A stretch of 49,753 nt of DNA from positions 1 through 49,753 of the forward strand of contig CALKAL010000023.1 of the NCBI GenBank assembly GCA_937983065.1, read 5' to 3'. Source of the DNA: an uncultured Bacillaceae bacterium (GTDB taxonomy: Bacteria > Bacillota > Bacilli > Bacillales > Alkalibacillaceae). A model generated the notes under the pieces. The model was not told the origin of the DNA and made no database searches. It saw only the letters and a list, made by a program, of their open reading frames with translations. A program made the position numbers and the translations under genes. Below are positions 17,489 to 25,082 of this stretch, piece by piece (the stretch's first letter is position 1; every line of letters begins with the position of its first letter).

Positions 17489-17962
17489 TCATTCATTCAC
17501 CATTAAGTGACTGTCAATTTGCTTAAAACATTTCTCGTCATAGGCGGCTAACGTTAAGAAATATTCGTAGATCGTCATCGATTTGCCCGCAATTAATATA
17601 TTTTTCTCCCAATCCGCTTCTTCAATTTCTAAAATAGTTTCTAATAATTTCTTTCGAGTCATTATAAATCGTTCAATAACTTCTTCTTTTGGCCGAGTCC
17701 TTCCGAAAAACGCCGCTTCATTATTTATTTCATTTTCGCTAATACTCAGTTTCGGTAATGTACCTCGGGTGAAAAAGTACGGAATCCGTTTTTCCATCAT
17801 TAATTCATCCCACGGTTGAAAATGGGCAATCATTTCTGCAATCGACCATTTCTCGTCATCGATTGGCTGTCTCCATTCTTCCTCTGATAAATTGCGTAAT
17901 GACTCTACATATTCGATTGAACGTTGGATATGAAATAAAATCTCCTCTTTATGATTAAACAA
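17489..17962 (-). CDS. DinB/YfiT-superfamily protein
   Basis: A 157-residue four-helix-bundle protein of the DinB family, often metal-binding thiol-dependent transferases of unknown substrate. WSIAEMIAHFQPWDELM carries the first conserved His. The last helix (LAAYDEKCFKQIDSHL) has Tyr-Asp where many members have His, so the three-His site may be altered. AGGAGG lies just before a TTG at 17962; that TTG is the best start, although the open frame extends upstream. Confidence 0.75.
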   Translation of the reverse strand: MFNHKEEILFHIQRSIEYVESLRNLSEEEWRQPIDDEKWSIAEMIAHFQPWDELMMEKRIPYFFTRGTLPKLSISENEINNEAAFFGRTRPKEEVIERFIMTRKKLLETILEIEEADWEKNILIAGKSMTIYEYFLTLAAYDEKCFKQIDSHLMVNE

Positions 17963-18166
17963 TTTTATCCTCCTCTCAACCATTTTTATACGAATATTTG
18001 TGTTATACAAACAATTCCCTACTACTTGTCAACATAAACTTTTCTTTACAATACATTTTATTCTCATTTTTCAAACATTATTATTCTCTTATTCGTAATG
18101 ACAGTACATAAATCCTTCTTTATCTACTATAATAGAATCAAAGTATTCTGAAAAAAGAGGTGTCTT

Positions 18167-19093
18167 ATGAAACGGAAAGTCGTCATTGCAGGGGGTTCTG
18201 GACTATTAGGACAATCATTATCCGAAGTTTTAATTAATCAAGGCTATGAGGTCGTCATATTAACTCGGGGAAAGGAAAAAGTTGAAAACGGTAAATCGTA
18301 CGTCCATTGGGATAGTCAAACGGTAGGAGATTGGGCTAAAGAACTTGATGGAAGCCACGCCTTAGTCAATTTTACTGGGCGGTCAATCAATTGTATTTAT
18401 ACGAAAAAGAATAAACACGACATCGTCCATTCGCGGGTCGATTCCGTTCGTGCGCTTTGGGAAGCCCTTCATCAAACTAAAAATCCTCCACAAGCTTTTA
18501 TTAATGCAGGAGCTCTTGCGATTTATGGGAATACGACAGAAAAATGTGATGAAAATGCGCCCCACGGCTCAGGGTTTTCCGCAGATGTTTGTAAAATGTG
18601 GGAGGAAGCGTTTTACAAAGAGAGCCATTCAAGCATCCGACAAGTTTTATTTCGCATCGGCATTGTATTAACGCCGGAAAATGGAGCACTTGAACCTCTG
18701 AAAAAACTCGTCACGTTTAACCTCGGTGGAACGGTCGGCTCTGGAAAGCAATATTTCAGCTGGATTCATATTGATGATATGAATGAAATGATTATACGGG
18801 CGATAGAAAATGAAACGATGCAAGGAACGTACAACGCGGCAACCCCTGAGGCACCGACTAATAAGCAATTTATGAAAACGATGCGCAAAGTAATGGATAA
18901 AGGTTGGGCCCCGAAAACGCCGACGCCCTTCGTTTGGCTTGGTGCCTATCTTTTCATGAGGACTGAACCGGAAATTGTCCTTGAAGGAAGATTCGGTTAT
19001 CCAAAAAAGCTATTAGATGAAGGGTTTGAATTTAAATTTCCCCAATTAGAACAGGCATTGGAAGATTTAATTTACGGAATAGCGAAACAGTAA
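18167..19093 (+). CDS. TIGR01777-family NAD(P)-dependent epimerase
   Basis: A 308-residue extended short-chain dehydrogenase/reductase. The nucleotide-binding loop is VIAGGSGLLGQ (residues 6-16). The NAGALAIYG region replaces the usual YxxxK site, as in this family, and the C-terminal DUF1731-type helix runs from about residue 255. AAAGAGGTG precedes the ATG, and TATAAT at 18128-18133 is a likely -10. The physiological substrate of the family is unknown. Two tiny membrane genes follow closely on the same strand. Confidence 0.88.
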   Translation: MKRKVVIAGGSGLLGQSLSEVLINQGYEVVILTRGKEKVENGKSYVHWDSQTVGDWAKELDGSHALVNFTGRSINCIYTKKNKHDIVHSRVDSVRALWEALHQTKNPPQAFINAGALAIYGNTTEKCDENAPHGSGFSADVCKMWEEAFYKESHSSIRQVLFRIGIVLTPENGALEPLKKLVTFNLGGTVGSGKQYFSWIHIDDMNEMIIRAIENETMQGTYNAATPEAPTNKQFMKTMRKVMDKGWAPKTPTPFVWLGAYLFMRTEPEIVLEGRFGYPKKLLDEGFEFKFPQLEQALEDLIYGIAKQ

Positions 19094-19112
19094 TTTGTGA
19101 AGGAGAGGGATG

Positions 19113-19241
19113 ATGAATCTAGCAAACTGGGATATTGGTGATATTTTCATGTTTATTTTCGCGATGATATTAATGTTTAATAATATTGAAGCGCTTATTC
19201 AATATCGAAAAGTTCAGGAAGCGATGAAGGATATTGAATGA
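19113..19241 (+). CDS. Small single-span membrane protein (42 residues)
   Basis: Starts at 19113, 8 bases after AAGGAG (an adjacent ATG at 19110 would add one Met). An N-terminal hydrophobic helix (about residues 9-21, rich in Met and Phe) is followed by a charged tail ending KDIE. No family recognised. It lies 19 bases after the epimerase stop and overlaps the next small frame by 8 bases, which suggests one transcript. Confidence 0.55.
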   Translation: MNLANWDIGDIFMFIFAMILMFNNIEALIQYRKVQEAMKDIE

Positions 19242-19515
19242 AGAAGATCTCGAATTTCGAAGCAAACTCCAAATGTTTACCACATTATCTGTTGCTGCGT
19301 TTATTTTAAAATGGCTAATTTATATTATAGCTTATGTATTTATAGGACATTTCCTCATTTTAATTGTTGGCGGCATTTTATTTTTACTTCGATTTTATTT
19401 GATTTTCAAAAAAGTGGATCATTCGGAATCAAAAGTGATAGACTTTGTGACGTTAGTTGGTGAAACATTATTTGTCGCTTATTTTATTATTCACTACTTT
19501 ATTTTTATTTTGTAG
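19234..19515 (+). CDS. Small membrane protein with about three helices (93 residues)
   Basis: A highly hydrophobic 93-residue protein with helices at about 17-37, 39-58 and 72-92 and a charged N-terminus (NEEDLEFRSK). No family recognised. The TTG at 19234 overlaps the preceding small gene by 8 bases; AAGGA is only 2 bases upstream, so translation may depend on coupling, or may begin at the Met at residue 14. Confidence 0.5.
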   Translation: MNEEDLEFRSKLQMFTTLSVAAFILKWLIYIIAYVFIGHFLILIVGGILFLLRFYLIFKKVDHSESKVIDFVTLVGETLFVAYFIIHYFIFIL

Positions 19516-19582
19516 TCCATAAAATAAGACAATATACCTAGAATTTATTAAAAGATTGCAAATATTTTAATAAATATTTCTG

Positions 19583-19588
19583 TATAAT
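19583..19588 (+). promoter_or_regulatory. -10 of the toxin mRNA promoter
   Basis: TATAAT preceded directly by CTG. A -35 at normal distance is not clear (TTGCAA is 21 bases away). It would start an mRNA with a leader of about 110 bases before the toxin. Confidence 0.5.
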
Positions 19589-19671
19589 GCTACGAAAGTT
19601 CGTTATGAGATTGGACAATGTTTGTTAAAATTAAATTAAGTACAATTGGGCATTTCTCGGGTGGTGGCTTG

Positions 19672-19697
19672 CTCCCTTATTTTATACAAAAAGGGGG
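19672..19697 (+). promoter_or_regulatory. Hairpin hiding the toxin ribosome binding site
   Basis: CTCCCTT (19672-19678) can pair with AAGGGGG (19691-19697), which is the Shine-Dalgarno sequence of the toxin. Such pairing is a common safety device of type I toxin mRNAs, and is inferred here. Confidence 0.55.
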
Positions 19698-19705
19698 TGA
19701 TGCCT

Positions 19706-19786
19706 ATGGCTGTTTATGAAGCACTCTATCTAATGATCGCCTTTGCGACCTTGATAGTAGTGATTCTAACAACAGAGAAAAAGTAA
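19706..19786 (+). CDS. Holin-like type I toxin peptide (26 residues)
   Basis: Peptide MAVYEALYLMIAFATLIVVI followed by LTTEKK: a short N-terminal part, one transmembrane helix and a basic end. It has the shape of the 'putative holin-like toxin' family of Firmicutes, which depolarises the membrane when overproduced. A very strong Shine-Dalgarno (AAGGGGGTGAT) precedes the ATG and can be sequestered by an upstream anti-Shine-Dalgarno. The stop codon lies inside an antisense-RNA terminator stem. The toxin role is inferred from family resemblance and locus layout. Confidence 0.8.
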   Translation: MAVYEALYLMIAFATLIVVILTTEKK

Positions 19787-19911
19787 CCACCCTAGCCTAG
19801 CTTGTGAAGGGTGATTACTCTATCGCGAGCTGCCCCCGTTGAAAGGGCAATTGTACCCGACCGTTGGTGCCATCACACCAACGGTCACAAATTTATCTTA
19901 TGCATTCATCC
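19776..19911 (-). ncRNA. Candidate antisense antitoxin RNA
   Basis: Predicted from a minus-strand promoter (19918-19946) and a minus-strand terminator (stem 19783-19818 then TTTTT at 19782-19778). It would be about 135 bases long and complementary to the last codons and 3' region of the toxin mRNA. It includes an 11-bp perfect stem (19859-19869 with 19876-19886) that both RNAs would form, a plausible kissing site. Confidence 0.6.
19859..19886. other. Strong stem-loop in toxin 3' region
   Basis: GACCGTTGGTG pairs perfectly with CACCAACGGTC around a 6-base loop. There is no strong T run, so it may act as mRNA 3' end, stabiliser or RNA-RNA contact rather than as a classical terminator. Confidence 0.7.
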
Positions 19912-19917
19912 GTTAAT

Positions 19918-19946
19918 ATTATAACTAATTATTTTATTTTTGAAAA
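19918..19946 (-). promoter_or_regulatory. Promoter of antisense antitoxin RNA
   Basis: On the minus strand TTTTCA (19946-19941), 17 bases and TATAAT (19923-19918). Transcription would run leftward into the toxin region. Confidence 0.55.
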
Positions 19947-19956
19947 TACATATCTG

Positions 19957-20997
19957 TTATTTCATATGGGCAAAGCTTAAATCCGTATCGATATGACCGT
20001 ACATTCGCTTAACTCGCACATCTTCCCCATTCAACCATTTTTCAAAATCAAAAATAACTGGCTTTTGATCGCCACCTAAGGAAAACCATGCTTTCTTCTC
20101 TTTCGGTAAATAAGCTGACGTATGAATCGTTCCAGACCAGCTTTTATATTTTTCCGAAAAAACACCGCGATCTCTTTCATTAAATAATCGAAAAGCATCA
20201 ACAACGTTTGTAATGGAATCTTTTTGCTCATTAATGGCGTTCATTCGTTTATAAGAATCCTTTAAATGATACCGATTTTCGTCTTCAAGTAACTCAAAAT
20301 GATTTGTACAAACATTCGCCTGTCTAACTTTAACTTTTCGTGGACTTGCTTCAACAACGTGACTAACTCCAGATTGGTCTAATATGACATAACTAAAGGA
20401 GCCACGGTGGGGAATTTCCTTTAACAATTGCAAAGCGTCATAGACCGTTTCGCACGTTTCTAAAATAATCCGGCCAATGATTGTACATGTAAAGCCTGTT
20501 CCTGGTCTTCTACGGTTTGTAAAATTATACCCCATCGCTAAGCCATGTTCGTTCATCCCGTCCATTCTTCCGATAATTCGTGAAGAAGGCCCAATCATCG
20601 CATTGCCTCCGTCAGTTGGTTGGAAAAAATAGTACAGCCCTTCATATGTTTGTGGATGAAAATCGTAATTTCGAATCATATAATTTTTATCCGTGAAAAT
20701 GGAACAACCACTTTTATCAACATCGACACGGTAACCACCGAAATGAAGCAGTACTTCCTCAAGTGGTAATTCAAGCCCTTCTGTCAGCCCTTCAATCTCA
20801 TCCCAAATTCGTGGTGCAAATTGATGATAAACCGATTTTGTTTCCTCAATATTTATTTCAAACCGCGGATGTCTTATTTTCCAATCTTTATTTCTACTTT
20901 TAATAATGAGTGAATCTTTAATAAGCTGCCCTTGCTTTAAACCGTATTCGTAATGGGTGCCTCTAAATTGGAATACTTCACTGTAAACTCTTTTCAT
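19957..20997 (-). CDS. C45-type Ntn-hydrolase (acyltransferase/amidase family)
   Basis: A 346-residue protein of the acyl-CoA:6-aminopenicillanic-acid acyltransferase/choloylglycine-hydrolase-like superfamily, which splits linear amide bonds with an N-terminal nucleophile made by self-cleavage. The probable nucleophile is Cys98 in SGCSIF, followed by the typical NYMIRNYDFHP and later GMNEHGLAMGYNF. AAGGGTGAT precedes the ATG at 20997, which is preferred over an upstream start. No signal peptide. The substrate is unknown. Confidence 0.82.
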   Translation of the reverse strand: MKRVYSEVFQFRGTHYEYGLKQGQLIKDSLIIKSRNKDWKIRHPRFEINIEETKSVYHQFAPRIWDEIEGLTEGLELPLEEVLLHFGGYRVDVDKSGCSIFTDKNYMIRNYDFHPQTYEGLYYFFQPTDGGNAMIGPSSRIIGRMDGMNEHGLAMGYNFTNRRRPGTGFTCTIIGRIILETCETVYDALQLLKEIPHRGSFSYVILDQSGVSHVVEASPRKVKVRQANVCTNHFELLEDENRYHLKDSYKRMNAINEQKDSITNVVDAFRLFNERDRGVFSEKYKSWSGTIHTSAYLPKEKKAWFSLGGDQKPVIFDFEKWLNGEDVRVKRMYGHIDTDLSFAHMK

Positions 20998-21189
20998 ATG
21001 AATCACCCTTTTTGGTATATTTTGCATCTGGATTATAACAACTTTAACTCTTTATCTTTATCATTTAGTTCATACTATCATTAGGAGCTTATTTTTGCGA
21101 AAAGATGAACTTCTACAAAAAATAATCAAATAGAGCACTTTATATGAGAAATTTGTCACAACAAAGTGATTTATTTTTAAGTTTATCTA

Positions 21190-21244
21190 TTGTTTTATCT
21201 ATATTTCAAGGTTATACTATATTCAGAGAATGATAATCATTATC
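21190..21244 (+). promoter_or_regulatory. Iron-transport promoter with Fur box
   Basis: TTGTTT (21190-21195), 17 bases and TATACT (21213-21218). A 19-base site GAGAATGATAATCATTATC at 21226-21244 matches the Fur consensus at all but one or two positions and covers the expected start site. Confidence 0.92.
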
Positions 21245-21289
21245 AATTACCGTTCATTCTTTTACTACATTGAGAAAGTTTGGATCAAG

Positions 21290-22240
21290 ATGAAATTAAG
21301 ATACTTAGTCATTGCTCTCATCGTACTATCCATTGTATCACTATTTATCGGGGCATCGAGTATTCGTATCTTTGATATATTCAGCATGACAGAGCTACAA
21401 ACACAAATTTTCATACAAAGTCGGATTCCAAGGTTAATTAGTATCGTAATCGCTGGAGCAAGTATGGCGATTGCTGGGCTAATTATGCAGCAGTTAACGC
21501 GCAATAAATTCGTTTCGCCGACAACAGCGGGAACGATGGATTCTGCAAGGCTTGGTATTTTAGTGTCTTTACTCATCTTTACATCAGCAAGCCCGATGCA
21601 GCAAGCACTAACTGCTTTCGTATTCGCTTTACTTGGAACGTTTGTATTTATGAAAATTTTAGACAATATTAAATTCAAAGATGCTATATTCATCCCACTC
21701 GTCGGAATCATGTTCGGTAATATTATCGGATCGATCACGACATTTTTTGCTTACAGACATGATCTGATTCAAAGTATTACTGCTTGGCTTCAAGGCGATT
21801 TTTCGATGATTATGAGTGGTCGTTATGAGCTTCTTTACTTAAGCGTACCCATTCTATTCATCGCATACTTTTTTGCCAATAAGTTTACAATCGCTGGCAT
21901 GGGTGAGGAATTTGCCATAAATCTTGGTCTCAATCATAAACAGGTCGTCAACATCGGCCTTATCATCGTTGCTTTAGTAACAGCAGTCGTCGTCTTAACG
22001 GTCGGAGTCATCCCGTTTTTAGGGTTAATTATTCCGAACATCGTCTCCATTTATCAAGGAGATAATTTGAAGAAAAATTTACCGCACACCGCATTGCTTG
22101 GGGCAGTTTTCGTACTGTTTTGTGACATATTAGGGCGCGTAGTCATTTACCCGTACGAAATCCCAATCGGTTTAACCGTCGGAGTGATTGGTAGTGGGGT
22201 CTTCATTTACTTACTACTAAGGAGACGACAATATGCGTAG
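21290..22240 (+). CDS. yclN: Petrobactin-type siderophore ABC permease YclN-like
   Basis: A FecCD-family inner-membrane permease for iron-siderophore import, 316 residues from the ATG at 21290, the same length as B. subtilis YclN. About eight to ten hydrophobic segments are seen, with RIPRLISIVIAGASMAIAG, typical of the family, at about residues 45-63. The start is chosen because the upstream 20 codons lie over the Fur box. It overlaps the next gene by 8 bases and opens a four-gene operon with the exact order and nearly the exact sizes of yclNOPQ. Confidence 0.88.
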   Translation: MKLRYLVIALIVLSIVSLFIGASSIRIFDIFSMTELQTQIFIQSRIPRLISIVIAGASMAIAGLIMQQLTRNKFVSPTTAGTMDSARLGILVSLLIFTSASPMQQALTAFVFALLGTFVFMKILDNIKFKDAIFIPLVGIMFGNIIGSITTFFAYRHDLIQSITAWLQGDFSMIMSGRYELLYLSVPILFIAYFFANKFTIAGMGEEFAINLGLNHKQVVNIGLIIVALVTAVVVLTVGVIPFLGLIIPNIVSIYQGDNLKKNLPHTALLGAVFVLFCDILGRVVIYPYEIPIGLTVGVIGSGVFIYLLLRRRQYA

Positions 22241-23180
22241 CCGGACGAAGCTGATCATTTTATTTGTTATCGCGCTCATATTAATTGGTCTGTTTCTTTT
22301 GACGGATTTAAGCTTTAACTGGGATTACGTTTTACCTAGGCGTACGATGAAAATTTTGGCAATTATTTTAACCGGTTGTGCGATTGCATTTTCAACGGTC
22401 GTATTCCAAACGATTACGAACAACCGGATTTTAACACCGAGCATTATCGGTTTAGATTCATTATACTTACTCATCCAAACTTTCATCATTTTTGCTTTTG
22501 GATCAGCCCATATGACTTTAATGAATCAGCATGTGAACTTTATTATTTCAGTCATCTTAATGGTCATATTCGCTTTACTGCTTTATCATTTTCTATTTAA
22601 ACGAGAAGGTCAAAACATTTATTTTCTACTTCTCATTGGTATTATTTTTGGGACCTTCTTTAACAGCTTAGCGGAATTCATGCAAGTGCTTATTGATCCG
22701 AATGAATTCCAAGTTGTGCAAGATCGAATGTTTGCTAGCTTCAACAATGTGAATACTGACTTATTTAATATTTCACTTATATTAATGGTTTTAGCAGCGT
22801 TGTATTTTTTAAGATTTGCTAAATATTTAGATGTCATGGCCTTAGGTAAAGACCATGCGATTAACTTAGGGGTCAACTACGATTCCGTTGTAAAACAAAT
22901 GTTAGTTGTCGTAGCGATTATGATTTCAGTGGCTACTGTCCTAGTTGGTCCGATAACGTTTTTAGGTTTACTCGTTGCAAACGTCGCTTATCAATTTTTA
23001 AAAACGTACCGACATCGCGACTTAATATTAGGGGCTATGTTAATTAGTGTGATCGCCTTAGTTGGTGGACAGTTCATCGTAGAGCGTGTCTTTACATTTA
23101 CAACAACAATCAGTGTCATCATTAACTTTATCGGTGGCGTTTACTTTATATATCTTCTACTAAGGGAGAGTCGAGCATGA
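22233..23180 (+). CDS. yclO: Petrobactin-type siderophore ABC permease YclO-like
   Basis: The second FecCD-type permease, 315 residues, pairing with YclN to form the membrane channel. It has many hydrophobic helices and the family pattern RRTMKILAIILTGCAIAFS near residues 34-52. The ATG at 22233 is inside the end of yclN, preceded by AAGGAGAC. It overlaps yclP by four bases (ATGA). Confidence 0.88.
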   Translation: MRSRTKLIILFVIALILIGLFLLTDLSFNWDYVLPRRTMKILAIILTGCAIAFSTVVFQTITNNRILTPSIIGLDSLYLLIQTFIIFAFGSAHMTLMNQHVNFIISVILMVIFALLLYHFLFKREGQNIYFLLLIGIIFGTFFNSLAEFMQVLIDPNEFQVVQDRMFASFNNVNTDLFNISLILMVLAALYFLRFAKYLDVMALGKDHAINLGVNYDSVVKQMLVVVAIMISVATVLVGPITFLGLLVANVAYQFLKTYRHRDLILGAMLISVIALVGGQFIVERVFTFTTTISVIINFIGGVYFIYLLLRESRA

Positions 23181-23935
23181 TTAAAATTAAAAATTTAACG
23201 AAAAAATTCGGCGAAAAGCCAGTTGTCAAAGATGTTTCCGTTCATATTCAAAAAGGAAAAATAACGTCCTTTATCGGGCCAAACGGTGCTGGTAAAAGTA
23301 CGTTGTTATCCGCGGTTAGTCGATTGATCAAACATGATATTGGGGAAATTTTTATTGAGGATAAGGAAATTAAAAAATGGAAAAATAACGATTTATCGAA
23401 AAAAATCGCTATTTTAAGGCAGTCTAATTTTCTTAATGTCAGACTTACGGTAAGAGAGCTTATCTCTTTTGGACGCTTTCCATATTCTCAAGGTCGATTG
23501 ACGGAAGAGGATTGGCAGCATGTTGAGGAAGCGATTGAGTTTATGGACTTACACGACTTACAAGATAGTTTCCTTGATGAGCTCAGTGGTGGTCAACGTC
23601 AACGAGCCTTCATTGCGATGGTCATCGCTCAAGATACCGAATATATTTTACTTGATGAACCGCTTAACAATTTAGATATGAAACATGCGGTACAAATTAT
23701 GAAAATACTCCGTCGTCTCGTCGATGAATTAGGCAAAACGGTCATTATCGTTTTACACGATATTAACTTTGCTTCATTTTATTCAGATTACATTGTCGCT
23801 CTTAAAGATGGGAAAATTATTAAACAAGGGCCGACAGACGAAATTATTGATCAAGTGAATTTAAAGGAAATTTATGATATGGATATTCCGATTCGAACGA
23901 TTGACCAATGTAAAGTATGTGTTTATTTTGCTTAA
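23177..23935 (+). CDS. yclP: Siderophore ABC ATPase YclP-like
   Basis: A 252-residue ATP-binding subunit. Walker A GPNGAGKST is near residues 35-43, signature LSGGQRQRAF near 136-145, Walker B YILLDEPLNNLD, and the H-loop is in VLHDIN. It powers the YclNO channel. Length and order match the B. subtilis petrobactin importer. Confidence 0.93.
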   Translation: MIKIKNLTKKFGEKPVVKDVSVHIQKGKITSFIGPNGAGKSTLLSAVSRLIKHDIGEIFIEDKEIKKWKNNDLSKKIAILRQSNFLNVRLTVRELISFGRFPYSQGRLTEEDWQHVEEAIEFMDLHDLQDSFLDELSGGQRQRAFIAMVIAQDTEYILLDEPLNNLDMKHAVQIMKILRRLVDELGKTVIIVLHDINFASFYSDYIVALKDGKIIKQGPTDEIIDQVNLKEIYDMDIPIRTIDQCKVCVYFA

Positions 23936-23965
23936 AATTAAATAATAAGTAGAGGTGACTGTATC

Positions 23966-24901
23966 GTGAGAAAATCATACTTTTTAATAATCATGGCTAG
24001 TCTGTTACTAATTTTAGCGGCTTGTGGTGGAACTGATGATAATACATCAGGGGCTAACGGCGGCGAAACAGTAACGATAAAGCATGAGCTTGATGAAATT
24101 ACAGTGAATAAAAATCCTGAAAAAGTGATTGTCTTTGATTTCGGGATGTTAGATACGTTAGATCATTTAGATATCCCGGTCATCGGTGTTCCGCAAATGA
24201 ACATACCGAGTTACTTATCAAAATATGAATCTGACGAATACGAAAATGTTGGTGGATTAAAGGAACCAGATTTCGAAAAGATTCACGCACTGCAGCCTGA
24301 TTTAATTATTATTTCAGGACGTCAAATGGAGCTTTATGAAGATTTTGCTGAAATCGCACCAACTTTATTTATTCAATTAGATACAGCGAATTATATCGAT
24401 TCTTTTAAACATAATGTTAAGTTAATTGGAGAAATTTTTGATCAGGAAGATGTTGTTGAGGAAGAACTCGGGAAAATTGATGCAGCGATTAGTGAGCTTC
24501 AAGAAAAATCAGCTGAAAATGACGTATCTGCGCTCATCGTTTTATCTAACGGTGGAAAAGTGAGTGCATACGGACCTGGCTCCCGCTTCGGTATTGTTCA
24601 TGATGTATTCGGCATTGAAGCCGTCGACCCGAGTATCGATGTTGCAACGCACGGGCAAAACATCTCCTTTGAATTTATCGTTGAGAAAAACCCAGATTAT
24701 TTATATGTTATCGATCGGGATGCAGCCGTTAACGGTGAATCACAGGCGAAAGAAGTTATCGAAAATGACTTAGTCGCCAACACGACCGCTTATAAAGAAG
24801 GTCAAATCTTCTACTTAAACGCAGACTACTGGTACTTATCCGGTGGTGGCTTAATATCTGTGCAAGAAATGATTAATGAAATTAGTCAGTCATTTGAATA
24901 A
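23966..24901 (+). CDS. yclQ: Siderophore-binding lipoprotein YclQ-like
   Basis: A 311-residue substrate-binding protein anchored outside the membrane. The signal peptide ends in the lipobox LAAC with Cys20 as the lipidated residue, followed by a Gly/Asn-rich linker. The FepB/FhuD-type domain includes PEKVIVFDFGMLDTLD and the C-terminal WYLSGGG. It starts with GTG at 23966 behind AGAGGTGA. As the last gene of the operon it is followed directly by a strong terminator. Confidence 0.9.
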   Translation: MRKSYFLIIMASLLLILAACGGTDDNTSGANGGETVTIKHELDEITVNKNPEKVIVFDFGMLDTLDHLDIPVIGVPQMNIPSYLSKYESDEYENVGGLKEPDFEKIHALQPDLIIISGRQMELYEDFAEIAPTLFIQLDTANYIDSFKHNVKLIGEIFDQEDVVEEELGKIDAAISELQEKSAENDVSALIVLSNGGKVSAYGPGSRFGIVHDVFGIEAVDPSIDVATHGQNISFEFIVEKNPDYLYVIDRDAAVNGESQAKEVIENDLVANTTAYKEGQIFYLNADYWYLSGGGLISVQEMINEISQSFE

Positions 24902-24905
24902 TAGG

Positions 24906-24935
24906 AAAATCCTCGTCCGCGGACGAGGATTTTTT
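24906..24935 (+). terminator. Terminator of the yclNOPQ operon
   Basis: A perfectly self-complementary stem, ATCCTCGTCC with GGACGAGGAT, flanked by an A run and six Ts, a few bases after the yclQ stop. Confidence 0.95.
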
Positions 24936-24969
24936 CGTTTTTGATGGACGGGGCGTTGTTCGTGCGAGG

Positions 24970-25082
24970 TTATGATCAAATTTTCGGATTTATGATCAAA
25001 TTTTTGGTGTTTATGATCAAATTTAAGATTTTATGATCAATTTTTAGAGTTTATGATCAAATTTTTAGATTTATGATCAAAT
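24970..25082. repeat. Six-copy 20-bp tandem repeat
   Basis: TTATGATCAAATTT recurs at 24970, 24990, 25011, 25031, 25051 and 25071, a period of 20 (once 21) bases, with variable bases only in the last six positions of each unit. Each unit holds the palindrome TGATCA. The right-hand copies are inside the 3' end of the minus-strand NERD gene and encode its last residues; the left copies are intergenic. Confidence 0.95.

Noticed and set aside
24970..25082. CRISPR array
   Set aside because: The units are contiguous at 20 bp with only a few variable bases; there are no unique spacers of about 30 bases and no cas genes.
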